64,000 nt of DNA from Camillea tinctor. Taxonomy: Eukaryota; Ascomycota; Sordariomycetes; Xylariales; Xylariaceae. The notes below the pieces were generated by a model. That model was given only the letters and a program-made list of their open reading frames with translations. It did no database searches and was not told the DNA's origin. A program made the position numbers and the translations under genes. This document shows, piece by piece, positions 1-12,462 of this stretch. Where the stretch lies: positions 234,211 to 298,210 of the forward strand of contig MU394106.1 of the NCBI GenBank assembly GCA_022578605.1, in the 5' to 3' direction. The number at the start of each line of letters is the position of its first letter. Within the stretch, counting starts at the first letter, position 1.

Positions 1-82
1 ATATACCGACAAACACAGCCTTAGATTCAGGTCAGGACCCCCATGGACTCATGGCATTCGTTTCTTCATCTCTACTTACAAA

Positions 83-1958
83 ATGCTTGACACCTTAGAC
101 AAACTTTTCGCCCCTTTGACCCCGAAAGCCAACTACCAGTCTCGTTCTTCGGATGTACCAATTAGAGCTACGTTGTCGCCGTCACGGCTTACAGGGTTGT
201 GTTCATCCTTCAAGGAACGAGAAAGAGAATCGTCGGCGAAAACTACACGACGGTATATATTGCGTGACCCTAGTCAGTCTTCAGACGAACTTTCATCCGC
301 GTCGTTCGATACATGGACTACAAACCCGTGGGATCGGTCACCAAACTCGAGCTCACTAGGGTTACCTTTTAGTGTCGGGGGTTCAGCTACCTCTCTTAGC
401 CAGCCGAGTGACTCTATTTCAACCTTCCCGGCATCAGACTGTAGCATTCGCGATCCATACTTGCTTGTCCCACGTATCTCGGTCACCCCTGAAGTACGAG
501 AGCTAGACAACGGGCGATCGAGCATGTGGGCCGCCATTGAAGTCTCCGGGCAACTGTATTGTCCACAGAATTACTCCTCAGCCAATCAAGCTACGAACTC
601 TAATGTTAATGGCACTTGTTATATGCCTGTGAATCATGGTGGTGCTGGACTATCACGATATGGATATCTATACGATATGAAAGTAGATGTTCTACCCACC
701 GCGCAGACGTCTATCATCGACCTAGTCGACGATAATGATGCACCGAGGTAATGAACCCAGTCCCATATCTGTGAGCAAGTCGCTGATATGAGCTAGGATC
801 ATTGGCCCTGGTTCTAGCTTATTGCTGCTAGCTTACATATATATCGGGATGTCACGACATTCCCAGCCACACAAATCTCTCCAGCATGAATCTAATGATA
901 TCATGGCTGATTTGGAATACCAGCTTGGAAGTGTTGAGATCGAATACCTCCAGGTCCGCGTTCGCTATCGCCATTCATGGTTTCCGTCATTTCAAGAATC
1001 CTCCTTCGACGACAACATATCATCGTGTCAGACTAAGCTAGAATCAACTGCAATTGGTGTAATCAAACGTCAGAACTCAATAGCTGCTCAGTCACCTCGT
1101 CTCAGCTCTGCTTCCAATCCTATTTCTAGCATTATAGCTTCTCACTGGGGTCCAGCTCGAGCTAAAGAAATGATGCGCAAAGTCAAGTTACAACGGGAGA
1201 CGAGTTCACGCCAGGAAAGAAAGTTGGGCGCCACACATGCTAGCAGAAACATTAGCCGTGGTGGCAGCGACGCCGGGACAGAAATCCGAGAAAAAGCTGG
1301 TATTGAGTTCTCTACTCCCCGACCACAAACCGCTGTAGGATCACGACATGGCAGACCCGTACACGTGCCCCGCCGACAAGCTAGTCTGCAAAAACGAATT
1401 TCTCTTCCCGCAGTCAGGTATGATGAAGATCCAGACATTGATCCCGCGCGCAAGATATGGACTAAAATGCGTCGCACTTCGTCGGGCGTGGATCACCCAG
1501 CCTTCCATGTGAGCAAAACAGACTACTCCCCTGCCTCGACAACCAAGTCTGTGGTCTCACAACACAAAGCAGCGACAGTGACAGCAAGATCAGCAGCACC
1601 TATGCTGCTTGATCCCGAGCTAGGGACTGTGGGGGCTGAGCGCCGGAGAGACCGCATCCGCGACACGACGGTACTAGATCGTCGCTCCATCGGTGCAGAG
1701 GGCCTGAAAAGCCTCATGCCATCACTGTCGCTGTCTATGACTTCCACAAGCACCACGAGCTCGTGTAGAAGCGATAGGGAAAGGGGGAAGGAAGAAGAGC
1801 GTGACTCGTTCGATAACCGGCCTCTTAGATCACCGCGGCGTGGGGCGGACACCTACGGAAAACGGGATGTGAAACCACAGCAGCACCAGCAGAAAATTCT
1901 CGAAGGGTCGCGGAAGCGGGGAGATGGCGGACGCTGGAGTCTGGGAGGCTGGTGGTGA
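83..1958 (+). CDS. Fungal hypothetical protein, possibly the C-terminal part of a vWA/RING-type protein (two exons)
   Basis: Two open frames join through a 49-bp intron (748-796, GTAATG donor, CTAG acceptor) into 608 codons. The joined frame reads straight through and gives a conserved-looking segment (IIGPGSSLLLLAYIYIG) at the junction. The protein is Ser/Arg-rich and low-complexity at both ends. A more ordered middle runs from about residue 140 (WAAIEVSGQL) to 355 (IIASHWGPARA). From memory this middle resembles the part downstream of the vWA domain in fungal RING/vWA proteins, but no RING cysteines or MIDAS motif are visible, so the family is tentative. The frame is open from base 2 with no stop, so the ATG at 83 may be internal and the gene may begin outside the window. 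The 3' end converges on the ribokinase gene 456 bp away. Confidence 0.6.
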
Positions 1959-2414
1959 TGACTACTGGGATAGTGATAGAGGATTGTCATGATAGAAGTA
2001 ATGGATAGGACGTTATTGACTTTATGCGTATATGCTCTGAAAAGCCTTGGTGGATGAAAGAGGGGGGGGGCGCGGGGTATAGAAAGGTTGGAAATTAGGC
2101 GTAACGGAAAGACAGTAAGGTTGTGTTTAATAAGTCTAGGTAGTGTATGTTAGATAGTTCAATGGGTATTCAGGGAGCTTGTTCATGCTGCCCCCTATTT
2201 TTTCTATTTCTATGTTTCTTCTTCCAATGCAGTCTAACTATAATGTGTGGCATGGTTTAGTGCTATCAAAAAGGGGCATCGACCATATCATCATGTGTAT
2301 TTGGTGCTTTTCACGCAGATCAGTATACCATCATCGCTTACTCTTTATTTTTGCCTGCGGCTTTTTTGTATGTCACGCTCCCCCTTTTTTCAACTTTCTT
2401 GCTAAGTTCCCCTT
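1959..2414. other. Convergent 3' intergenic region
   Basis: This holds the 3' flanks of two convergent genes. It has a G run near 2062-2070 and a pyrimidine-rich stretch near 2195-2225. I see no credible gene. Confidence 0.5.
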
Positions 2415-3392
2415 TCACAGCTCGTCTCGCCAGGGAATAGAGTCCTGAGCGCCCAGCTTCTCCACCGTCTTAGCAGCCGCGCGATTCGCCTTCTTGACCG
2501 CGTCCTCGATGTCGAACGCGCCGGAGACAACCTCGAGCGCGTACTGCCCCACGAACGTGTCCCCCGCGGCCGTCGTGTCGACGACCTTGGCCTTCTCCGC
2601 GGGCACCAAACCCTGCTTCTCTGCCCCTGCTCCTCCCTCGGCGGCGGACATGTAGTACACGCCCCGCCCGCCGAGGGTCACGATCACGTTGCGCACGCCG
2701 CGGCCCAGGAACGTGCGCCCCACGCGCTCGAGCCCGGCCTCGTCGTCGAGCGCCGACTCGGGAACCCCCGCCAGGATCGAGGCCTCGGTCTCGTTGACGA
2801 CGAGGTGCGCGAGCCCCGCGTAAGCGGAAGCGGGCAGCTCCTGCGCGGGCGCCGGGTTCAGCAGCACGGGGACGGAGGCCGCGCGCGCCGAGTCGAGGGC
2901 CGCGAGCACCGTGGCTAGCGGGATCTCCAGCTGCATGATGAGCAGGTCGGGCGCGGGCCCGGGGAGCGAGGGCGAGAACTGCGAGGCGCGCAGGCTGTGG
3001 TTCGCTTCGGGCGACAGGATGATGCGGTTCTGCCCCGTGGGCTGGTCCACCACGATGATGGCCACGCCGGTCTTGAGGTCCGCGGCGGAGGTCACGCCCG
3101 AGGTGTCGACCCCGTGCGCGGACAGGTTCGAGGTCAGGATGCTGCCGTAGGTGTCGGCGCCCACGGCGCCGACCATGCGGATGTGCGCCGTTTCAGAGGA
3201 GTGTGGGGTGCTGTGGGAGCGGGAGAGCTTCGCACAGGCGACGGCTTGGTTGGCGCCTTTGCCGCCGGGGGAGACGGCGAAGGAGTTGGATGTGAGGGTC
3301 TCGCCGGGGAGGGGGTGGTGCGGGACGTAGGAGACTAGGTCGATGTTCAGGGAGCCGAGGACGGTGATGAGGGGGGTCTTGTTGTTTGCCAT
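2415..3392 (-). CDS. RBK1: Ribokinase (PfkB family)
   Basis: This is a single-exon 325-residue protein, the usual length for ribokinase. It phosphorylates D-ribose at O5 using ATP and feeds the pentose phosphate pathway. The N-terminal PfkB sugar-binding region is present (GSLNIDLV near residue 11, then PGGKGANQAVACAKL near 42-56). The C-terminal PfkB signature DTTAAGDTF lies at about residues 272-280 and supplies the catalytic Asp and anion hole. The NPAP segment in the middle (near residue 175) is also typical of ribokinases. The start at 3392 is the only ATG that places GSLNID correctly. Coding GC is high compared with the flanks. It is transcribed divergently from the phosphatase gene across a 954-bp intergenic region. 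Ribokinase fits better than adenosine kinase or fructokinase because of the PGGKGANQA form of the motif. Confidence 0.93.
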   Translation of the reverse strand: MANNKTPLITVLGSLNIDLVSYVPHHPLPGETLTSNSFAVSPGGKGANQAVACAKLSRSHSTPHSSETAHIRMVGAVGADTYGSILTSNLSAHGVDTSGVTSAADLKTGVAIIVVDQPTGQNRIILSPEANHSLRASQFSPSLPGPAPDLLIMQLEIPLATVLAALDSARAASVPVLLNPAPAQELPASAYAGLAHLVVNETEASILAGVPESALDDEAGLERVGRTFLGRGVRNVIVTLGGRGVYYMSAAEGGAGAEKQGLVPAEKAKVVDTTAAGDTFVGQYALEVVSGAFDIEDAVKKANRAAAKTVEKLGAQDSIPWRDEL

Positions 3393-4346
3393 GGTTGGTG
3401 GGTTATGTGGACGTGTATGTGTATATGATGATGATGGTGTGAGAGAGTGAGAGAGTGAGAGAGTGAGTGGTGTAGTGTGAAGGCTAATAGAGATTGCAGC
3501 TATCTCTTGGTGCCTTTCTATTTTTATATGCGAAAAGTGATTGACTTATTCAAGGTGATGTAAGGAAAAGAGTTGGAGTTGAATTTGGAGAAGTAAATGA
3601 AGTAAAGTGAGGCGAGGAGAGAAGAGGTGAGCTGAAGATGAAATGAGGCGAACTTGTGATAAGTGAGTTGAACAATACTAACTATGGCTAGGTACCTAGG
3701 TACATATACAGAGTTCAAATATACAAGTAATCCTTTGCCCCTCCAAGAAAGTTATGGGGCTCAGGTGGTCCCCCACAGAGGCTAAGCCCGCCGAGAGCCG
3801 GTGGCTATATACTCAACTGTTCTTCGTCATTAACAAGTAGCTAGGATTATTTAATTTCAAAATACCTTAGAAAAATTCAACAACTGGTTTTAGAGACCAT
3901 TAGAATATATAAATGTTTATATAGTGGAATTGTTGATATATAGCCTACTATATCAATATAGTCGATATTCATAATACATCAATCAATGTAACCTATCAGG
4001 CCTATGCACTTACAGATATTGCTATAAGTGCACTACTATAGCCAATAGCAAGTGTCCACTGGCCCACCTGGTCCCCTGTCCCCTGCACTTCTCACTACAA
4101 TTGCGTCAAGCCCCTCCCCCGCCGTATCACTCCGTCCTGTCAGGGAGGATTTAGTAGTACTTAAAGGCTTCTTCTCATAATCTCTACAATTTCATGCCGC
4201 TCCCTGCATATGTAAGAGAGAGAGAAAGAAAAACCTCACATTTTTTTGAGAAAAGAAATAAAAGAAATAGAAGAAAAAAGACACACAACTACACACACAC
4301 ACACATATATATATACAATACGTCAGCCCACAACTAAGTCACTACT
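3393..4346. promoter_or_regulatory. Divergent promoter region, ribokinase / phosphatase
   Basis: This 954-bp region lies between two divergent start codons and must hold both promoters. Visible are a GTGAGAGA tandem repeat at about 3439-3472, a TACCTAGGTA palindrome at 3693-3702, an AT-rich stretch at 3840-4000, and a purine-rich tract followed by CA and TA dinucleotide repeats (about 4210-4318) just upstream of the phosphatase ATG. No specific factor site can be assigned. Confidence 0.5.
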
Positions 4347-5324
4347 ATGGCCGACCTTAACTTGCAAGAGATTCACGACACGCTCATCTCGGTAGCCCAT
4401 GAGGCTGGCCGTATGATGCTAGCCGCAAACCCTACCGACATAGCTCAAGGAACTAAGATCAACTGTATGTACCATGCGTGAAAACTAGCTAGCGAGGAGG
4501 TAGAATGATAACTCACAAATATAATAGCGGTGGATATTGTAACCGAAGCAGACAAGGCCGTCGAGGCCCTCGTCTCGAGTCGTCTCCTGAAGGCTTATCC
4601 CAACTTCGCCTTTATCGGCGAGGAGACCTACAAGCCTGGCATGAAACTCACCTCGACGCCTACTTTCATCGTGGATCCCATTGACGGCACTACTAATTTC
4701 ATCCACGGCTTTCCGAGTGCCTGCATCTCACTCGGCCTGGCTGTCGACCACACCCCCACTGTCGGCGTCGTGTACAATCCCTGGTTAGACCAGCTGTATA
4801 CCGCCATTCGGGGTCAGGGCGCGTTCCTGACACAGGGCGCCAACTGGGGCGTCGAGGGTGGTGCCGGCCGGAAGAACAAGTTGCCAATAGCCAAGAACCC
4901 GGCGCCTCTGCGTGGGCTCGACTCAAGCCTCGTGAGCATCGAGTGGGGCAGCCACCGGGACGGGCCTAACTACGAGCTCAAGACGGAGGTGTTCAAGAAG
5001 CTGTGTGCGTCTAAGGAGACGGGTGGTGCCATGGTCCATTCGCTACGCTCTATGGGTAGCGCAGCACTAAATTTGTGTGCCGTCGCCGCTGGCCAGCTCG
5101 ACGTCTACTGGGAGGGCGGGTGCTGGGCTTGGGATGTATGTGCCGCCTGGTGTATTCTCGCTGAGGCTGGTGGCCTTATGGCCGGCGGCAACCCCGGCGT
5201 CTGGGAGCCAAAGATTGACGACCGCAAGTATCTCGCTGTGCGCGGGGCTCCGAGCGGGCAGAAAGAGCTCGTACAGGAATTTTGGGCGGTCATTGGGGAC
5301 GGGCAGATGGAGTATGAAAGCTGA
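4347..5324 (+). CDS. Inositol monophosphatase family phosphatase
   Basis: Two exons (4347-4464 and 4528-5324) with a GTATGT intron of 63 bp give 304 residues. The junction restores KINSVDIVTEADK, the conserved start of the IMPase fold. Metal-binding motifs are intact: GEE in FIGEET (about residue 69), VDPIDGTTNFIHG (about 87-99) and the C-terminal WDVCAAWCILAEAGG (about 241-255). The protein should be a Mg2+- and Li+-sensitive phosphatase acting on myo-inositol monophosphate. Fungal QutG-like members of the same family sit in the quinate pathway, but no quinate genes are nearby, so the general inositol phosphatase role is preferred. The exon-1 ATG is needed because exon 2 alone begins with GTG. 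Length and motif spacing are normal for the family. Confidence 0.93.
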
Positions 5325-5818
5325 TGACGGCAAATGCCAACACAATATTGGGTGCTCGCCTGCATGATCAAACTAGCAGAGGCATCATGATTGCAAAAAA
5401 GAAACGGGGTGAATAAAAGGCAGACAATTCGATGATCGAATAGAATAGGAAGCCAGGCAAAAAGAGGTGTTGCCAAATTGGGCAAAGGGATAGCAAGGGG
5501 TATATCTAGACTATTGTGTTTGAGAAAAAAAGACATAGAGAGACAATTCATGGTCCATTCCTGCGTTCCTTTCTTTTTGCCCCCCTCCGGAGGAGGGATA
5601 GATTATTGGAGTTTGCGCACGGGTGTGTTGGAATGTCGGATATGTTAAAGGTTTCACTGCCCCTCGCAACTCGGACGCTTTCGAACAATGGCAAAACTCG
5701 GAATAAAACCACCTTCTCCCCTAGTACTATTCTTGATCCTGCTCTTTTTGTTTATTCGATTAAAAAGTCCTGATGGAACACCGGCATAATAATGATAATG
5801 ACGACGACGACGACGACG
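5325..5818. other. Intergenic region with trinucleotide repeat
   Basis: This contains the 3' flank of the phosphatase gene and the promoter of the HELGH protein gene. A GAC/GAT trinucleotide run at about 5790-5822 abuts the start codon. I see no gene here. Confidence 0.5.
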
Positions 5819-8154
5819 ATGATGGCAGAGTTACACGTTGTGAAAAGGACCCGCGTTGCAACGCAACTCGGCTCGACACTGAAGAAATGGAATCAAGCAG
5901 AGCTTGTTAAGTGTGGCGCGATAGGTACCTAAGTTTAATTCTATTCTCTTCAAGGTCACAGTCAAATGTTGATGCACTACCACATCCACAGGAACAACAG
6001 GACAAAGATTTCTCGAGCTCCGAGGCGAAATCCACCCCGTCTTCGCGAACTGGGGAAGCATCGATGATGCAGAACTGTGGAGGGAATTAGAGCAGCCCCT
6101 CCTGCTAGCGAGCCGGATTGTCGAGTCTGCTGGGCTACAGTGGCTCTCAGATTTTGTCATCGAGGACATCTTCGGGGAAAACTATCCAGGGAGAGAACCG
6201 AGCTACGCCTCCGAGCGAGCAACCTTTGTCAATGACGATAACTGGGCGGCGCCCAAGACGATCGTACGGCATCATCGGGCACCGTGGGTAACTCCCGAGC
6301 AGAAGAGGAAATGGCTAGTTACGGCACAGAGAAGGTTGCGGAACGAAATCGCGAGCTCAGTGACATGGCAGCTGGACGCGGACATGTATCACGAAAAGGG
6401 CTGGGTCGGATATACGTGCAAGCACCCGCGGAGAAACCTGTCCTTGGACGAGCTCGACAGATACGAGACGATCAAAAGGTACGACAGGTCATGCCGGGAC
6501 CGTCGTTATCGCGACCTGACTGTCCTCGTGACAGCTGAGTACCCAAAGCGGTTGGCAGAGCTTAGACGTCAGGGGCGGGCGCATGGAGAGGAATATCTAC
6601 TCACAGCTTTTATGACGACAGTCACGATTCTACACGAGTAAGTCCCAATAGTCCGAAAGTCATACACATACATAGAAATGACTACGTAACATAACAAACT
6701 AACATTTCCCCTTCCTCCCTCTTTTCTGGGAATTAGACTTGGCCATGCCATCTACTGGAAAGATAGCCGGTCGCTGGCGCGCAACCCATGCGAGCCGTTC
6801 TACGGCGGGGACCTGGAGATGGAACTAGGCGATAGCTTTGTCGCCTCCGTGTTCGGGGGGTGGGTTCCTGTGCCGGTGCAACTGAACGAAAATGAAGAAG
6901 AGCAAGGGCTCTCCTTCGCCGATGGCCTCGCATGGCGGCAGTGCCTGTCCTGGGACCACCACCGGCTGCGGCCGAAGCACCGCACGCATTACTCGATACC
7001 CGTGGAGTAGTATGTCCCCTTACCTCCCTACTTAACCTACATATATTCCTCCACCCTTACATTCCCCATATCCTCATCTCTAGCCGCAAAACTAACCTCC
7101 TTCTTTATCAGTATCGCCCGCCTCTTCGACGAGCAGGGTTGGTTTGCTGCGGGTCGCCCGGAGAAGCTGATCCGACCGTACAGTCTCGCAGGCGCGACTA
7201 TGACTACGGGTCAGCCGGTGCTACACCCTGCGTTTCGATCGCACCACGCGTCGGCAGCGCTACCTGATTTTGGGCGCACCGGCGATGGATGGGTGTGGAA
7301 GCGAGCAAAGGGGGCTCGGTTTCGCAGTATGTCAACTTTCCTACCCCCTCCCCGTTGCACTTTGTCTTTGAGTTTTGCAATGTTGTCAGGCTTTTACTTC
7401 TCTACTATCCAGGCCAGCAACTATGAGTTGCAATGCTCAACATAGCAGACATCAAATTGGAAATACTAATGTAATTATCAAATTACTGATTTCCTCATTT
7501 TCTAATATTCTCCTTTTAGTCCCCCAATATGACGGCTGTGTATGTCCCGAACTAGACTTACCCATCGCCACCGACGACGTAATCATCGAACCTGTAGCGC
7601 TAGACCCGCGAGCCTCATCGTCTACCTTTTCATCCGCCTCCTCATCAACTTCATCATCAACTTCATCTAGATTGTCACTGAGGTCGTCGATGATAGGGAT
7701 CAGGGCCAGCGGTGAATATATACAACAACAGCAGTCACCGCAGCAACAGCAAAGTCCCAGGCGATTCTCCCTCATAGCCCCGAAGAAGAGGAACTCGAAG
7801 GTCGATACATTGCCCTCTACACCGCCGCGAAATCGGGACGCAGATAGGGATAGTGGAGTTTCTGGGGTCCAGGTCACGCCATCGCGAAAGACGGCGGCGC
7901 CAACAACACCACCGACGACGATGACAAATGCGGCTCCCGTGAAGATACTCGTAGAGGAAGATGATATACCGCGGGTCCGCCTGGGCCCGCATTACCACCA
8001 GCAGGGCCAGAAGCAGAAACCGCGCCACGCGGGAAATAGTAGCCCGGACCGGGGAGAGATCTCGGTAGACGAGCTGAAGAAACGGTTATCGCGGATTATA
8101 GGTGTGTCACTGACGGAGCTGGAGAGGTTGTTTGATGGGCCGCCTTGTGCTTGA
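5819..8154 (+). CDS. Putative zinc metallopeptidase-like protein with HELGH motif (five exons)
   Basis: I rebuilt this gene as exons 5819-5924, 5992-6637, 6737-7009, 7112-7326 and 7520-8154, with all phases consistent, giving 624 residues. Intron 2 (GTAAGT donor) splits the glutamate codon of the zinc-binding motif HELGH at residues 250-254, so no single open frame shows it. About 25 residues later comes DLEMELGDSF (residues 276-285), whose glutamates could be the third zinc ligand as in gluzincins. A conserved-looking part follows (FADGLAWRQCLSWDHHRLRPK). From about residue 420 the protein becomes disordered, with poly-Ser and poly-Gln tracts. I know the fold class but no named family or substrate. 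In-frame ATGs at 5792, 5798, 5819 and 5822 make the start uncertain. Without a signal peptide it is probably intracellular. Confidence 0.72.
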
Positions 8155-11079
8155 CAGGACAAAAAGAGGAAAGAAAGAAAAAGGAGCGGATAGGGGTATT
8201 TTCATTTCCCTTCCCCCCTTTTTTGGTATTCCGTGTAGAATTAAGGTTAGCTAGATAGTTTGGGTTTGCTTTCTGGCGTGTGAAAAGGGGTAAAGGGGGT
8301 TTGTGCCCACTCCATTACCTAGGTAGGTAATGCGTATGTAAATAAGCTTGTGTGCTACTATTCAAATAGGTAATTCTAGTCGGTGCGGGTTAGGAAATAT
8401 CATGGGGGCTATGGATTATGGAATAGGGGTATGCCTACTTAGTAGGTAGATTGCAATACCTGATTAACATCAGACATCGGATACTCAACGTATAAAAACC
8501 GTCCACTTGCCTCCTTCGCTTAGACATTCTATAGATGGTTTCAGGGTTTGCTGACTATACTAAAGCCAAGCAATAGTTGAGAAATATCACAATCAATGGT
8601 CTCAAAAGGCATTCGTAGGGTTATATATAGAGTAGAAGCAAACTATCTTATGGGATACCTTATAGGGGTATTTCGTCTAGCTAGTTAATGACTTCAATGG
8701 AACTACTAAAGTTTCTTTTGCTTAAATCTCTCTTCTCAAATACTTTAATTTTAAAGGAGGGTAGGGTATTCGTGTTTATTCATACAAAAAAAAATATGTG
8801 ACGAAAGTTTCTTCCTTCTCTTTTCAGCGTTCTAAGAAGGTAAAGAAAACATGTTGATTTTCCTCCTTCCCCTCTCCGCCAAGGTGTAGTACATAATACC
8901 TTTTAACAAGCTTTTTCTTTTAATAAAGCCATGCACCCTCCCGTTTCCTCCGGTACCACAAGCGGAGAGAAAATACAGATCTCGGGAGCTCGGCATTTTC
9001 TGGTGTTGTGAGACGTCGAAAATTCCCCTATAGCACGTCTCCGGGTTAGATGTCAATGTCAAAAAGAAGACGTAATACCCTAGAGGAGGAGGGTAGGATA
9101 AGCAACACTATTGTGAGGTAATTGGAGTGGACGGTATTCAGAACAGTGATTTCCACTATATTAAGCGGGTTTATTGGGCACCCATCTCGAATAGCCTGTT
9201 AAAAAAGAGAGGGAGAGAAGTATAGAGAAATAGAGTCACTTGATCTCTTGCGGATGAATATCTCTGGACCCGGGCACAGATTTTGTAGCGGTGTGACTTG
9301 TGACTTGTATGTGAAGTTGACCTGCTCAAACCGAGCCTTGTCCGTTAGTCAGCGCGCATTCTTCATCTCGATCCCAGGCATATGGAGGTAGCCAAGCGGA
9401 ACGTCGATAAATGCGCGAGATTACATATGCGTGTGATCTCTCAATGCACGCCGGAACCCCCCCTCATTCACGGCACTGATCTACAGTGCTAAACCCAGGT
9501 GCATCTCGTGGGATTCAACGGCCGGGTCCGCGAACCGTGTCTCCTACTGGATGGAGAAGCGTGAAATATATGTTTCCCAAGCCGTCGAGTTATTCGTGTA
9601 AGAATATTGGTTTTTGGGGGGGTTGCGTGTAATACATAACATTGCATTGCGCTGTTGCTATGAGTAAGTTCTGTTGCGTAAGCTGCCAACCTTGGGTACT
9701 TGTTGATATTAACAAGCACAGCGCCCGGTCAACGAGGACAAGCAACACAAAGTATGTGGCAGTATATGGCTGAGCTGTAGGTACCGGCCACTTTGCGATG
9801 GCTTCCTCGCAAACGAGAATGATTCTATGCCCAAGGATGATGCAGCCGGTGAGGTCCTAGATATACGGATTCACAAGCGAGGAAGCATTGATGGGTACAT
9901 ATCCGAGCTGATATGGGATTTGGAATTCCGATGTCTTTGTGCTTATGTGGGGGACATATTTATTCGAATGGGTGTCCTGGGCTTTAAAAACATTTCGTGG
10001 ATTAAGCACCTAACCTAGGTAAATAGGATGATGGAGTTAGAATGGAACCTAAGTAACTAACTAGTAGATATAAGTCCTTGTTATCATGATGCGAAATTTA
10101 ATTTGCTGTATGATGTGTTAGCTCGGCTTATCAAGTAACCACTCAAATAATTCCCTCTTTCATAACTCGGTGGATAGTTTAATCTCTAAATCTGAATATA
10201 ATCTCTATTATATCAGCCGCGCATAACTCGGACGTCTCCCTCAGTACGCCAAGCACTTCGTACCATAAGGTTCTAGGTTAGCCTATTCCGAGCCCTCATC
10301 GTAGCTTAAAGTAAAAGTAAAGTGCAGCAGTGGAGCACATAGTTAGTGCGTGGTGCGTGTTGGTGTTGTAGTGTATTATAAGCCCATAGACGATAGAAGG
10401 CGGGGGCGGGATTGATACCATTTAGTTCTTAGTTATGTATATCAATGTGAGAAACATCGGGTCATTGTCTGTGTGGCACACCCAACTCAGAGTGCTACAA
10501 AAAGAAATGCAGCAGGGCTCAAGACATGGGGATAAGCAAGACCTAGATAGCATGAGAAACGACATGGGAAACGTACGATTGCCCGATAAGTGCAGTTGTA
10601 GGTTAATGCAGTCAGCCTGGTGAGTGCCGGGTCGTCGCAGTCTCAGTCTTATTAGTTGCAGTTGCATGCAGTTCCAGTTCCAGTTCTAGTCTCAGCCATG
10701 AGAATCGTTCACTACACTAGTGTAGTAGTATAGGTAGGGTAGGGTAGGGGGGCTTGATGGATTAGCCGCATGCAGGTAGAGAAAGCAAAAAAGCACCCTG
10801 CAATGAACCCATACGCACATTGCATCGTGCTAAGTTTCGAGAAAGAAAGTTAATAACCCATCCCTTACATAGGTATATATCGAGAGTGTATGATAAGAAG
10901 TAGATAGGGTATATACCTAGGTAGGTGTGTGCATATAGAAGGATGAGAAGTCCTATGTAGTTACAAGATAAGGGGAAATACCTCATTTGTTGATTTATGG
11001 ATTTTATGACAATAAATCAACAAAGACGCATGTGATACATTTTTGGTAGTATAGGTATAGTGTGGTAGTGGTTTGAAAA

Positions 11080-11110
<31 letters not shown>

Positions 11111-12414
11111 TGAGGGAACAGGAAAACAACAAGTCCTAGGTTAACCAAAAGCCGGGATTACCTCTATGGTCAGGAAGGGAAGGATGGAGGGAACACACCC
11201 GAGGACGGATCAGCGTTGCCGTGTTGGTACTAGGTAACCCGAGTTACAGTGCACTATGCAGCGTAGGTATGTTAGGCTGAGCATAGTATAGTAGAGAAAT
11301 AGTAGCATTCGTACTGTAAGTTAGGGCATAAATGATGAAAACACTACAATACAGAGGGGAAACTACCTATAGTGTAGTCTAGTGTAAAGAATTTGAAGCA
11401 GACAGGAATTCCGGTGTCGGGCATGGCGGGTTTTAGAACCGAGATTGGCAGTGTTGCGCTAGTTGGTATCTTTGCATCGTGGCCTACAGCCAAAATCGTA
11501 CAACGAAAAGGAAGGACTTAATAATTATGTGTCATGCATTCAAAACAATAATCCTGAAGGCTAGAGAGAAAAAAAAAACCTTTTTTCTCTCTACTGATAT
11601 TCTGTGGAGTTTGTGCGAACGTCTCGACACCTTGTTGATCGTTCAGGTGACCACCTAACGAAAAAAGATCTGACAGAATTTGAGTACGTAAATTTATCAA
11701 CACTCAACACCACCAAAATATCAACTTGAAGATTAACCAGCCCAATTCGATTTATGTCCAACATAACATATACATAAATCAGATGCTTGGGTTTTGGTAA
11801 CCTTCTCTCTGGTAATAATATAATATGTCAAGTACCTAGTCATTTTTTTATACCTCTGAGTAAATAAGTAGGCCGACAGGAGAAGTCAGGTCATTCATTT
11901 TTTGATTGTCAAAGGAGGGGTGTGTGTGCAGGTGTGTACGTGTGTGTCTTGGAAAAGAGAAACACGATCTTCAGACGGGGACGACGGTGGATGGTTCCAG
12001 TGCCATGCTGTGGGTTGCACTAGTCTACAAGATTAGCGGGTAGTGAGTGCAGCTGTGGAGTAGACTACACCTCGAGCGCTAATATATTAGCGTGGTTTAT
12101 CTCTCGCAAAGCTCCGAACAACAACTCAGTATGTGAGGAGTCTCTCAATTGGGTAGCGACTGAAGATTTGAGCCAACCTGATACGTCCATTATCCTACGC
12201 TAGTGTACGGAGTAGTGTATAGGCGAGCGTGCACGGTTAAACCGAACTGTGGGACTACGTATACATGTGCAGTCTACAACACTCACCTGGTTTCCAGCCA
12301 ATCATTTAATACCGTTTTTATGCACCTTACAGCAGAGATGTAGATCTCATTGATGGATGATTCTGGGTTTAGCCATATCCTAACGCTAATTGCCTAGACT
12401 TATAATACACTGAC
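8155..12414. other. Gene-poor intergenic region (4.3 kb)
   Basis: Only short, uncharacteristic open frames occur here and none has a recognisable motif or coding-like composition. The region has TACCTAGGTA palindromes (8316-8325, 10914-10923, and AACCTAGGTA at 10012-10021), a GAAA tract at about 11080-11110, and many fragments rich in TAGGTA and TAGTGTAG. A long non-coding transcript cannot be excluded. Confidence 0.4.
11080..11110. repeat. GAAA microsatellite
   Basis: About seven tandem GAAA units lie in intergenic DNA. Confidence 0.85.
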
Positions 12415-12462
12415 CTAACCGCACAGACCCCTTTTTGCAACCCACCCCCATATGCAACATAA
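12415..12462 (+). repeat. Left terminal inverted repeat
   Basis: 48 bp that match the reverse complement of 13429-13476 with a few mismatches. It contains TTTTGCAACCCAC and ATATGCAACATAA blocks found in both copies. Confidence 0.85.

Noticed and set aside
2911..3338. Plus-strand frames over the ribokinase gene
   Set aside because: Antisense shadows of a GC-rich coding region; no motifs.
5831..6169. Minus-strand frame over the HELGH gene
   Set aside because: It opposes a continuous coding exon whose spliced product has a clear motif.
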